From: CAZQGE01 sp964592815
GTDB lineage: Bacteria; Bacillota; Clostridia; Christensenellales; CAG-917
Assembly (NCBI GenBank): GCA_964592815.1
Contig: CAZQGE010000005.1
Span: 1 to 47,681 of the forward strand
Direction of reading: 5' to 3'
DNA length: 47,681 bases
Positions 16,477-24,824 of the stretch are shown one piece after another (position 1 is the first letter of the stretch; every line of letters begins with the position of its first letter). The position numbers were made by a program, and so were the translations under genes. The notes below the pieces were generated by a model. It was not told the DNA's origin. It did not search any database and saw only the letters and a list, made by a program, of their open reading frames with translations.

Positions 16477-17682
16477 TTATCCTATCATTTCGTTTGCGCC
16501 AACCACAGAATTTTCAGGCAAATTATAGTGTGGAGCAATAACGCTAATTTTCCATTCTCCTGGACGGCTTTCCTTTTGGGTTTCACCAACCATAGAATTT
16601 TTGCCAATGGTAGCATTCCAACCAACGATTGCGTATCTTATATCCGCGCCGTCTTCAATTACCGCATTAGGCATAATAATCGAGCCTTCAATGTAGGCGT
16701 CTTTTCCTATTGTTACAGAGTGCGAAATTATGCTGTCCTTAACCGTGCCAGCAACAACTGTACCCTCTGAAATTAAGCAGTTTTGAACTTTGCCCGTTTC
16801 TGTGATAAATTGCGGAGGCTCTGCCATATTACGCGAATAAATTTTCCAGTTGTCGTCATCAAGTTGCAATCCACCAATGTCGGTGTCGTGCATAAGTATA
16901 TCCATATTTGACTCCCACAAAGACGAAATTGTTCCAACGTCTTTCCAGTAGCCGTCAAATTGATATGCAAACATTCTTTGTTTGTCGGCAAGCATTTTGG
17001 GGATTATGTTCTTGCCAAAATCGTTATCAGACGTTTTGTCGTTTTCGTCATCAATAAGATATTTGCGCAAAACACTCCAAGTAAAAATGTAAATTCCCAT
17101 TGATGCTTTGGTACTCTTAGGATTTTTTGGTTTTTCTTCAAATTCGTAAATTTCATTGCCGTTTTTGATATTCATAATTCCAAAACGACTTGCTTCTTCC
17201 TTAGGAACGTCCAAAACCGCTATCGTGCAATCTGCTCTGTTCTTTTTGTGTTCTTTTAGCATTTTGTGGTAATTCATTTTATAGATATGGTCACCGCTTA
17301 AAAGCACAACGTACTCAGGGTTGAAATTGTCAATGAAATCTATGTTTTGATAAATAGCATTTGCCGTGCCTTTATACCATTCGCCAGATTTTGCCCTCAT
17401 AAACGGTGGCAAAACATAAATGCCCCCACTAAGTCTATCCAAATCCCACGGTTGACCATTACCTATGTATTGGTGCAACTCAAAGGGACGATATTGTGTC
17501 AATACGCCAATGGTATCGATGCCGCTGTTAACACAGTTCGAAAGCGGAAAGTCGATAATGCGGTATTTTGCACCGAACGGAACAGCTGGTTTTGCCACGT
17601 CGTTAGTTAAAACTCCCAAACGTGTCCCCTGTCCGCCTGCAAGCAACATTGCTATACAGTCTTTTTTGACGCTTTTACTCAT
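16477..17682 (-). CDS. glgC: Glucose-1-phosphate adenylyltransferase, catalytic subunit
   Basis: A 401-residue enzyme that makes ADP-glucose from ATP and glucose 1-phosphate, the committed step of glycogen synthesis. It has an intact nucleotidyltransferase signature, LLAGGQGTRLGVLT, followed by KPAVPFGAKYRIIDFPLSNC. It also has LSGDHIYKMNY, FEEKPKNP in the sugar-phosphate site and a C-terminal beta-helix. It overlaps the end of glgB by 8 nt, and AAAGGAGG precedes its ATG, so the two are probably coupled. Partner: GlgD, directly downstream. Confidence 0.97.
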   Translation of the reverse strand: MSKSVKKDCIAMLLAGGQGTRLGVLTNDVAKPAVPFGAKYRIIDFPLSNCVNSGIDTIGVLTQYRPFELHQYIGNGQPWDLDRLSGGIYVLPPFMRAKSGEWYKGTANAIYQNIDFIDNFNPEYVVLLSGDHIYKMNYHKMLKEHKKNRADCTIAVLDVPKEEASRFGIMNIKNGNEIYEFEEKPKNPKSTKASMGIYIFTWSVLRKYLIDDENDKTSDNDFGKNIIPKMLADKQRMFAYQFDGYWKDVGTISSLWESNMDILMHDTDIGGLQLDDDNWKIYSRNMAEPPQFITETGKVQNCLISEGTVVAGTVKDSIISHSVTIGKDAYIEGSIIMPNAVIEDGADIRYAIVGWNATIGKNSMVGETQKESRPGEWKISVIAPHYNLPENSVVGANEMIG

Positions 17683-19579
17683 TTTTTCCTCCTTTATCCT
17701 TATGTTCGGGTATCAGGAACATCACTGAATTTTTTGGTATGTTAATTTTAATTGTGTACGGATAACCGTGGTTTTGCTTTGACGACGCGCGGAAAGTTGG
17801 GCGTCGCTCTTCTTCTCCGCCATACTTTTTCAGCGAAGAAATCAATTCCGCCTTATAGTTGCAGTTTTCAGGCACGCCCATTGCATACTTAATTCTGTCC
17901 ACAGGTGAAAAGTTGACAACGCAAATTATATATTGTCCGTCTGCCGACTTCCTTATAAACGAAAGTATATTTTGCTTGTTGTCATCAACAACTATCCACT
18001 TAAAACCGTCATAAGAACAATCGAGTTGCCACAATTCTTTGTGTTCAAGATAAAAATTATTCAAGTCCTTTATAAACTTTTGAAAAGTTCTGTGACGTGG
18101 GTAATCAAGCAAAAACCAATCCAATTCCTGCGTATAGTTCCATTCAATAAACTGCGCGAATTCGTTGCCCATAAAATTAAGTTTTTTGCCTGGGTGCGCC
18201 ATCATAAAGCCGTAAAATGCTTTTAATCCTTCAAATTTTTCATCGTATGCGCCAGGTACTTTGCCAATCATCGAGCCTTTTCCGTGTACGACTTCATCGT
18301 GTGAAATTGGCAAAATATAGTTTTCTGAATACGCATAACTAATTGAAAACGTCAGGTTGTTATGGTTATCCTTTCTAAAAAACGGGTCAAGCGAAAGATA
18401 ATGCAAACTATCGTTCATCCAACCCATATTCCACTTGAAATTAAAGCCAAGACCTCCGTCATAAGCAGGCTTTGTTATCATCGGGAATGCCGTGCTTTCT
18501 TCCGCTATTGTCATTGCGCCGTGATATTTTGAAAGAATGGCTGTGTTCATTTGTTTCAAGAAATCTCTTGCTTCCAAATTATAATTTCCGCCATACTCGT
18601 TTGGCGTCCACTCGCCGTCCTTTCTGCCATAATCAAGATAAAGCATACTTGCAACAGCATCACAACGTATTCCGTCAATGTGGTAGATGTCAAACCAAAA
18701 CATTGCTGCTGAAATAAGAAAACTTTTCACTTCATTTTTGCCGAAATCGTAAACTTTTGTTCCCCACTCTTTATGTTCTCCCTTTTTAGGGTCGCTGTAC
18801 TCATAAAGCGGAGTGCCGTCAAAATATGAAAGACCGTGCTCGTCCTTGGGGAAGTGAGCAAGCACCCAATCCATAATTATACTAATACCCGCACGGTGAC
18901 AGCGGTCAACAAACTCCATAAAGTCTTTTGGCTCACCATAACGTGACGTCGGAGCAAACATACCCGTAACTTGATAGCCCCAGCTACCTTCAAATGGATA
19001 TTCTGTCAACGGCATAATTTCAATGTGAGTATATCCCATTTTTTTAACGTATGGAATAAGCTCGTCAGCCATAGCCTTGTAATTGATAAAGTTTCCGTCC
19101 GCGTACTTTTTCCAACTCCCAAAATGCATTTCATAAATGTTCATCGGAGTTCCATACGGATTATAATTTTCTCTGTCACGCATCCACTTTCTGTCTTTCC
19201 AATGGTAATCAGTCAAGTCGTAAAGTTTTGACGCGTTTGCGGGTGCAGTTTCAAAATGCAAACCGTAAGGGTCACATTTCAAAACAACTTTCCCTCCGCT
19301 TGATGTAACAGCATATTTGTAATTATCAAATTGTTTTAATAAGCCAATAAAAATCGTCCAAATTCCATCTTCCGTAAAATTCATCACGTTGGCTTTAATA
19401 TCCCAATTATTAAAATCTCCGACGACTGACACCTCTTTAGCGTTTGGCGCCCACACGTTAAAAGTCCACCCCTTAACTCCTTCGTGAACAGTTGGAGTGG
19501 GTGAAAACAATTTGTACGCTTGATAATTTGTGCCTTCGTGAAAAAGGTAAGATGCGTAGCTATCTTTTAATCTTGCCAT
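17675..19579 (-). CDS. glgB: 1,4-alpha-glucan branching enzyme
   Basis: A 634-residue GH13 enzyme that introduces alpha-1,6 branches into glycogen. An N-terminal CBM48 domain (FNVWAPNAKEVSVVGDFNNW) precedes the barrel. Catalytic regions are intact: GIRCDAVASMLYLDYGR with the nucleophile Asp, TIAEESTAFP with the Glu, and PISHDEVVHGKGSM with the third Asp. It is the first gene of the glgBCDA transcript, with GGAG six bases before the ATG and a promoter about 50-80 bp upstream. The normal branching-enzyme length and the YLDYGR block argue against a debranching enzyme. Confidence 0.97.
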   Translation of the reverse strand: MARLKDSYASYLFHEGTNYQAYKLFSPTPTVHEGVKGWTFNVWAPNAKEVSVVGDFNNWDIKANVMNFTEDGIWTIFIGLLKQFDNYKYAVTSSGGKVVLKCDPYGLHFETAPANASKLYDLTDYHWKDRKWMRDRENYNPYGTPMNIYEMHFGSWKKYADGNFINYKAMADELIPYVKKMGYTHIEIMPLTEYPFEGSWGYQVTGMFAPTSRYGEPKDFMEFVDRCHRAGISIIMDWVLAHFPKDEHGLSYFDGTPLYEYSDPKKGEHKEWGTKVYDFGKNEVKSFLISAAMFWFDIYHIDGIRCDAVASMLYLDYGRKDGEWTPNEYGGNYNLEARDFLKQMNTAILSKYHGAMTIAEESTAFPMITKPAYDGGLGFNFKWNMGWMNDSLHYLSLDPFFRKDNHNNLTFSISYAYSENYILPISHDEVVHGKGSMIGKVPGAYDEKFEGLKAFYGFMMAHPGKKLNFMGNEFAQFIEWNYTQELDWFLLDYPRHRTFQKFIKDLNNFYLEHKELWQLDCSYDGFKWIVVDDNKQNILSFIRKSADGQYIICVVNFSPVDRIKYAMGVPENCNYKAELISSLKKYGGEEERRPTFRASSKQNHGYPYTIKINIPKNSVMFLIPEHKDKGGKNE

Positions 19580-19629
19580 AAATTCTCCGTAAATGTTTCC
19601 GCATTGGGCGGTTTATATGCTTTTATAAT

Positions 19630-19658
19630 ATAATACCAAAATTATAGACATATAACAA
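19630..19658 (-). promoter_or_regulatory. Promoter of the glgBCDA operon
   Basis: On the minus strand: TTGTTA (19658-19653), 17-bp spacer, TATTAT (19635-19630). The rest of the 296-bp gap (19580-19875) is very AT-rich; I see no gene in it and no convincing terminator for ispE. Confidence 0.5.
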
Positions 19659-19875
19659 TAGACAAAAGCCATTTTCTTCTAAAATTTGTAAACAATTGCG
19701 AAATTTTCGTCATTTTTGGCGCATAAAGTTTTTTTTATTTTTGAAAACTGTACGATTTTTTTAGGTATTATCTGACTTTTATAAAAAACAATTTAGTTGA
19801 TAAAAAAAATACTCCCTCGTTTCTCTGTAACTTTTTTTGCGTTTATTTATTGAAAAATAAACACTTTTCAGCTAT

Positions 19876-20742
19876 CTATTTGGTTATTTTTATCTTAAAA
19901 ACTTGACTGTTTAAGCTGTTTCCAAGTTTTTTTTGCTGTCTTTTTGCGGTGCTAAGTATGTTTTCAATTGAAAAGACCAAACTCCCGCTTCCACTCATAA
20001 CACATTTAGAACAACCAATTTTTTTTAACCTTTCAATGTTAGTTACTATTTCTGGATTAAGCTGCTTAGAACACGGAAATAGGCTGTTTTTTGGAGCATC
20101 TAGCACGTCACTTAAATTATATTCCGACACTCTATCATAGTTTGTGCCATTCATCTTGTCATATAATGCGTAACATTCCTTTGTATCTACTCCATTTTTT
20201 GCATATAATGCCAATACGTAAAAGTTTTTGTTTACGTTTGCAAAATCTAAATCTTGAACTTGCTCGCCAACACCCAAAACTCTCTTTACTCCACCTTGCA
20301 TCATAAATGGCACGTCAGAACCTAGATTTACTAGAAAATCTGAAGACAACGTCAAAGGTTTTTTAAGCCATTCAAAATATGCGAGGACAGTTTTCAAAAT
20401 TGCCACCACACTCGCTGTTGAACCGCCCATTCCCGCACCTAAAGGCACTCCTTTTTCAACCACAAACTTGCCACCAAACAAACCTGAGTTCTCCATAATT
20501 TTTTTACACGCAGAAACCAAAGTCTTTTCAAAGCGTGGAATTTCTACACCCGAAATCTTAGGAATTATTTCAAATGAAAGTTGTTCGTTTGATGGATAAA
20601 ACGTAACTTTGTCGTAAACGTTGACGCTTGCCATAACGCTGTCAAGCGTATGCAAATTATTCTTTATCCCCGTGACGTACAGGCACAAGTTGACTTTGCC
20701 AAAAACCTTTGCTTGAAATTTTTCCTTTTTTGTTTTTATCAT
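19876..20742 (-). CDS. ispE: 4-diphosphocytidyl-2-C-methyl-D-erythritol kinase
   Basis: A 288-residue GHMP kinase of the MEP isoprenoid pathway. It has GKVNLCLYV with the catalytic-site Lys near residue 16, the ATP loop PLGAGMGGSTAS at about 100-111, and GSDVPFMMQGG with the active-site Asp. The usual DGYH substrate motif reads NNLH, so the N-terminal substrate site has drifted but keeps the His. The veg - SPOCS/LysM - ispE neighbourhood recalls the veg-ispE region of Bacillus, which supports the call. Its ribosome binding site (GGAG) lies inside the right arm of an 11-bp hairpin just upstream of the ATG, so translation may be structure-controlled. Confidence 0.9.
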   Translation of the reverse strand: MIKTKKEKFQAKVFGKVNLCLYVTGIKNNLHTLDSVMASVNVYDKVTFYPSNEQLSFEIIPKISGVEIPRFEKTLVSACKKIMENSGLFGGKFVVEKGVPLGAGMGGSTASVVAILKTVLAYFEWLKKPLTLSSDFLVNLGSDVPFMMQGGVKRVLGVGEQVQDLDFANVNKNFYVLALYAKNGVDTKECYALYDKMNGTNYDRVSEYNLSDVLDAPKNSLFPCSKQLNPEIVTNIERLKKIGCSKCVMSGSGSLVFSIENILSTAKRQQKKLGNSLNSQVFKIKITK

Positions 20743-20744
20743 AA

Positions 20745-20770
20745 AAGATAGTCTCCTCAGAGACTATCTT
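20745..20770 (-). promoter_or_regulatory. Hairpin covering the ispE ribosome binding site
   Basis: A perfect 11-bp stem, AAGATAGTCTC (20745-20755) with GAGACTATCTT (20760-20770), has a 4-nt loop. On the minus strand the loop and 3' arm contain GAGGAGA and end 2 nt before the ATG. Only four Us follow, so it is a poor terminator and a better candidate for sequestering the Shine-Dalgarno. Confidence 0.55.
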
Positions 20771-20812
20771 ACCACAAATATTATGCTTATAAAAGTATTA
20801 TCTTGAAGCCCT

Positions 20813-22297
20813 TTAATATTTTAGTTTTCTAAAAAACAACACTCTATCACCTGCTTTAAGCGGCATTTCCAAAGTCGGGTTTTGTTTTTGTATGTCCTCA
20901 GGTGTCGCCGTCAATGCTTTGCATAGTTCCCACATACCGTCGCCGTCACTAGCCATATACATTGACAATGCAGAATTGTTGACTTCTTTTTCTTTTCCAA
21001 TTTCAACTTCCGAAATATATTCAAATTCTCTTTCTTTTAGTTCTTTAACACCTATCCCTAAAAGCATATTGATTTCAATTTCTTTGTCGCGTTTTATTCT
21101 CGCAGATATATCGTCAACGGTTGCCGTAACTTCATTATCCAGAGCAAATTCGCCCGCAATCATAACAGAAAACGGAATTTCAGCCCTAACGGAATTGTAG
21201 CCGTTTTCATCAATGTATATCACGTCCGTGTTGACAATACCTTCAATAGTAAGTCCGTCAGCATTTACCTCTTTTTTGGACAAATAGCAATCGGCGTAAG
21301 GCGTTGACGCAATCTCTCTAGCAGCGGCACGATTTTCTTTCAACTGAGCCGTTCCAGACACTCTTTCTCCAAAATATTTCATTCCACAGAAGTTCATTGC
21401 TTCTTCTTCATCTTTTTCTATTTTAATTTCATTGGTAAGCATAAACATATCGTCAACCATTTCAACGTCAGAATATCCCACAATTATCGCATTCAACCCT
21501 ACTTCGCCTTCAAAGTGTATGATATTATCGCCCGTTACGCCTTGCAAAACAATTTTTGTGTTCTTTACGTCTGCAAAGCCTACAACTACGTCGTCCGCAC
21601 AAACGCCGTCAACTTCAAAATCATCGTTTAGAGCTATCTCCATTTGCTTGTTGCAAATTATGCTGTCTTCCGTATAAGTTATATTTACCGTTACAGAACC
21701 GTCCATTCTAATTCCGCCATCTGTTGCCGTCAATTTTTTAAGCACGCATACGGCATCAAGCATAAGGATATTTCCAATTTCTCCCGCTTCCAATTCGTCT
21801 TCTACAAATGAAGTCAGAACTTCCGACTTACATTTTACGGGCAACTTTACCATTTTCATAGTTTTGTAACTGTTTTCTGCATCGGAAAGATATTCCAATT
21901 CTTTGGCAACCTCCGTTGAAACCGTCGTTTCTATGACTGCATTCAGTTTAATGTCATTGTTGATTGTTACGTCACACTCAACAACGCTCATTGTTGTAAA
22001 CAAAGTTGCGGTTTCTATAAGTCCGTCACAATCTATGCGTTGGGTGAAGTCTGCGTTATAGTCAACGCCGCGCGGATTTTCTTCCGAGTCAAGATAAATC
22101 AACTTGAAATTGGCTCTTGCGGTAATTTCAGCATAATTATTTTCGGCTTCAGCTTTCAATATATGACAATCAACCGCCAAGGATAACACCTTGCTTATAC
22201 TTTCAGCGTCCACCCCGTCGGGCGAAAACTCTACGACTTTCTCTGACGATGGAAAGGATTTGTAATCCATAATATTTATTTTTTCAAAATTGAACAT
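20813..22297 (-). CDS. SPOCS (DUF3794) and LysM domain protein, SipL-like spore coat assembly protein
   Basis: A protein of about 494 residues, rich in beta-strands and acidic. Three SPOCS/DUF3794-type repeats can be recognised (about 45-110, 170-240 and 330-390; each has an ILxxD/CxxxK...DGxxxxxGxVxxxxxY pattern). A C-terminal LysM domain (about 445-490) reads GDGMWELCKALTATPEDI followed by NPTLE...LKAGDRVLFF. This architecture matches clostridial SipL, which binds the SpoIVA coat basement layer around the forespore. It has no signal peptide, consistent with a mother-cell cytoplasmic protein. The start at 22297 is chosen for the GGAGG 5 nt upstream; an ATG four codons earlier lacks a site. 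It lies between veg and ispE. Confidence 0.82.
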   Translation of the reverse strand: MFNFEKINIMDYKSFPSSEKVVEFSPDGVDAESISKVLSLAVDCHILKAEAENNYAEITARANFKLIYLDSEENPRGVDYNADFTQRIDCDGLIETATLFTTMSVVECDVTINNDIKLNAVIETTVSTEVAKELEYLSDAENSYKTMKMVKLPVKCKSEVLTSFVEDELEAGEIGNILMLDAVCVLKKLTATDGGIRMDGSVTVNITYTEDSIICNKQMEIALNDDFEVDGVCADDVVVGFADVKNTKIVLQGVTGDNIIHFEGEVGLNAIIVGYSDVEMVDDMFMLTNEIKIEKDEEEAMNFCGMKYFGERVSGTAQLKENRAAAREIASTPYADCYLSKKEVNADGLTIEGIVNTDVIYIDENGYNSVRAEIPFSVMIAGEFALDNEVTATVDDISARIKRDKEIEINMLLGIGVKELKEREFEYISEVEIGKEKEVNNSALSMYMASDGDGMWELCKALTATPEDIQKQNPTLEMPLKAGDRVLFFRKLKY

Positions 22298-22371
22298 AAC
22301 AGCCTCCATTTCACATTTAACATATTCCAGTAAAATCGGATATATTACAAAATTTTGGCAATAATTCAGCT

Positions 22372-22608
22372 ATGAGAGAAATTGGAACCGACACGAGTGA
22401 ATCAAAAGAAAGAGTTAAAAAGTTGACAGGCATACCATTGCTTTTGAAAATCGACGAAGGTAGAGGAAGAAGCTCAATTTACCACGGAACAATAATAAAC
22501 ACTTTCCCTGCTGTGTTTTCTGTTAAACTTGAAAATGGAGCAATCAAAACATTTTCATATTCCGACGTCCACACAAAAGGCATTATGTTTTTGAAAGAAG
22601 AAACCTAA
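22372..22608 (+). CDS. veg: Veg family protein
   Basis: A 78-residue protein with the Veg/DUF1021 fold: a helical start followed by a small beta-barrel, GRGRSSIYHGTIINTFPAVF then VKLENG...FSYSDVHTKGI. In Bacillus, Veg is abundant and promotes biofilm matrix expression; its function in anaerobes is not established. It is divergent from the SPOCS/LysM gene with only 62 bp between. No Shine-Dalgarno is visible. AATAAT ends 6 nt before the ATG, which would fit leaderless initiation, but I find no matching -35. Confidence 0.88.
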   Translation: MREIGTDTSESKERVKKLTGIPLLLKIDEGRGRSSIYHGTIINTFPAVFSVKLENGAIKTFSYSDVHTKGIMFLKEET

Positions 22609-22674
22609 CGCTTAGATTTTGAATTAAAAAATTTTTGAAATTTGAATGTTTGAAAAAAGTAAAACCGATATTCT

Positions 22675-22788
22675 TTGACTAAGTCAAGATATATTATACT
22701 GCTGAGTTGATATTCTTTTAGCTACTGGGCAGTTTTATTCTATGATATTTTTTTATTACTAAGTTGCATATTACAACTTGGTTTTTTT
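22675..22788 (+). ncRNA. Possible short transcript or extended veg 3' region ending in a terminator
   Basis: A palindrome TTGACTAAGTCAA (22675-22687) is followed by TATACT (22695-22700). About 60 nt later comes an intrinsic terminator: stem ACTAAGTTG (22758-22766) with CAACTTGGT (22774-22782), then seven Ts. Either veg has a long 3' UTR or a small RNA of about 90 nt starts here. The promoter spacing (14-15 bp) is poor. Confidence 0.3.
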
Positions 22789-22842
22789 TATGGCTTAATT
22801 TAGATTTGATTTATAATTGCGTTATTGCTCTTTAACAACACA

Positions 22843-24744
22843 TCATTTTATCGACATTGTTTTTTTGTTGCGAACAACAATTACAACAACCACAGCAACA
22901 GCCGCAATCAACATTGAAGAAATTGAAACCATTGTAAAGATTTCAAGAGGTCTTGACATAAACGAACTCACACTAAACAACAAAGAATGTTCGTTTGCAA
23001 CAGGCACGTATTGCTCGCTGCCAGAACTCATATCCTTAATGCTTGCCCAAATTTTATAATTGCCCGCCCTTGAGGGTTGATAAACAAATTGCACACCAGC
23101 ACCACATTCAACACCGTTGACGTACCACTTTATATCCAAATTACTTATATCGCAATATTGCAGACCAGTCAAAGTAAAGGTTACGCTCTCACGCGTATAT
23201 CCATTTATGTTTGAAGTTGCTTTATCAACGTCCTTGTTTGCATCATCTAAAACCGTAACCCTACAATTCCCCATAATGAAATTTTGATACGCCGCGCTGA
23301 TGGTTTTATTTTTTGCTTCAAGTTCTGAACCTCTATATGATGCAACAATTGACTGTTGACCACCTTTAAGCGGTAAATAAGTCAAAGTTTTGCCACTTCC
23401 CAAATATTCTTGTCCGCCACCGGGAAATTGAACGTACCAATCAATATTATTATATTTTGAGGCATTAACAAGGCCAACGGGTGAAAGCTCCGCCGTAAAT
23501 TCAATCGGTGTTTTATCGCCAAATCTGACGTTGAGAACTCCTAAAATATCGCTTACGGTACCATCTAAATTAGACTTAAGTGTCAATGCAGTAGGCTCTT
23601 GGTATTCAAAACCGTTTGTGTAATCTCCATTCATAACCTTAACGTAATCAACTGTTTTTAGCGAATAACCATTGTATTCAATGGTTTCCCCGTTAGTTTT
23701 GCAAACCGTGTTTGCAATTACGCTGGCAGGAGGTATTTTATCTGAAGTTAAAATTGATTTTAACTTAAGCATCAACATTGCCGTAATATTTGAAACCAAC
23801 GGCGTAGCCATACTTGTACCGTTTATTGTGCCAAAACCACTTAAGCCACCGCTGTATCTATATGCCCAAATGTCTGTTCCGGGGGCAATAACGTCATAAT
23901 CTCCATAATTTGAGCTAGAACGTTTAGCTTTAATTCCACCAATCTTTTCTTCATACGCCATAACTGAGACAACGTTGTCCATTGCGGCAGGATAAAACGC
24001 TCCCGTTCCGCTTTTTCCATCATATTTTTTGTTTTCGTTGCCAGTTGCGCCAACAACAACCGACGCTACCGCGGCATCGTTGATTGCATTTTGCAAAGCT
24101 GTACTGTTCCAATTTGTAGCAGTTGACGAACCCAATGACAAATTTATTATGTCTGCGCCCATTTGGCTTGCGCTTTTGACTGCAGAAACAAAAGTTTCAA
24201 GCACAAATTCATTTGTGTCAAGATAATTTGCCTTAATCGGCAATATCTTTATATACTCTTGAAGTCCCAATTCTTTTATTTGCATTGCAATAATCGACGC
24301 AACGGACGTTCCGTGAAGTTCTGAGCCTTGCTTGCCCGAAATTGTTGTTAACGTGCTATCTTTTACATTGTCAAGCCCACTCTTGCTAGTGCTTGCATTG
24401 AAAGCCGACGCGCCGTTGTTGTGCAACACTCCGTCAAAAACTCCATTCATACCTACTGCATCAGTAATAATACCAGTATCAATGACAGCAATAATTATTG
24501 GGTCACTCTTGTCAAGTTTGGTCAAATCAATTTTGTTGACTTGTTGTTTTAAGCCTGCCAAATCTAAGTTTGTTGAACTGTAATACCAAAGATTGCCTAA
24601 ATTTCTTCCACCCCAATTATAAGTGGTGTCAGCATAGGCGGTGTAAGAAAAATCAGCACCCAAAACACCCGCAATTGTCAAACTTGCAAGCAAAACGAGT
24701 ATTATCGCAAAAACTGTAAATTTCTGAGTTCTGTTATTTTTCAT
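22843..24744 (-). CDS. Subtilisin-like S8 serine protease, secreted and membrane-anchored
   Basis: A 633-residue protein with an N-terminal signal or anchor (about residues 8-30). The subtilase domain has an intact triad: Asp89 in AVIDTGI, His144 in LHGTSVAS and Ser311 in GTSMATP, plus oxyanion Asn236 in GATGNEN. The second half holds two Ig-like beta-sandwich modules (about 410-480 and 490-590; WYVQFPGGG and WYVNGVECG). A final transmembrane helix near 600-625 is followed by a basic tail. It should be a cell-surface protease held at the membrane by its C-terminus. Target unknown. AAGGTG precedes the ATG, and it lies 80 nt after gltX without a clear terminator between. Confidence 0.9.
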   Translation of the reverse strand: MKNNRTQKFTVFAIILVLLASLTIAGVLGADFSYTAYADTTYNWGGRNLGNLWYYSSTNLDLAGLKQQVNKIDLTKLDKSDPIIIAVIDTGIITDAVGMNGVFDGVLHNNGASAFNASTSKSGLDNVKDSTLTTISGKQGSELHGTSVASIIAMQIKELGLQEYIKILPIKANYLDTNEFVLETFVSAVKSASQMGADIINLSLGSSTATNWNSTALQNAINDAAVASVVVGATGNENKKYDGKSGTGAFYPAAMDNVVSVMAYEEKIGGIKAKRSSSNYGDYDVIAPGTDIWAYRYSGGLSGFGTINGTSMATPLVSNITAMLMLKLKSILTSDKIPPASVIANTVCKTNGETIEYNGYSLKTVDYVKVMNGDYTNGFEYQEPTALTLKSNLDGTVSDILGVLNVRFGDKTPIEFTAELSPVGLVNASKYNNIDWYVQFPGGGQEYLGSGKTLTYLPLKGGQQSIVASYRGSELEAKNKTISAAYQNFIMGNCRVTVLDDANKDVDKATSNINGYTRESVTFTLTGLQYCDISNLDIKWYVNGVECGAGVQFVYQPSRAGNYKIWASIKDMSSGSEQYVPVANEHSLLFSVSSFMSRPLEIFTMVSISSMLIAAVAVVVVIVVRNKKTMSIK

Positions 24745-24824
24745 TTTCTTTCACCTTTACTAAAAGTACGTCAGCTTTCAATCAGTCTTTTGAGTTGCAA
24801 AATTAAAAGCCGTTAAAATAAGTT

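Noticed and set aside
20745..20770. Intrinsic terminator of the SPOCS/LysM gene
   Set aside because: The stem is strong, but only four Us follow and the structure sits on the ispE ribosome binding site, so a translational role is likelier.
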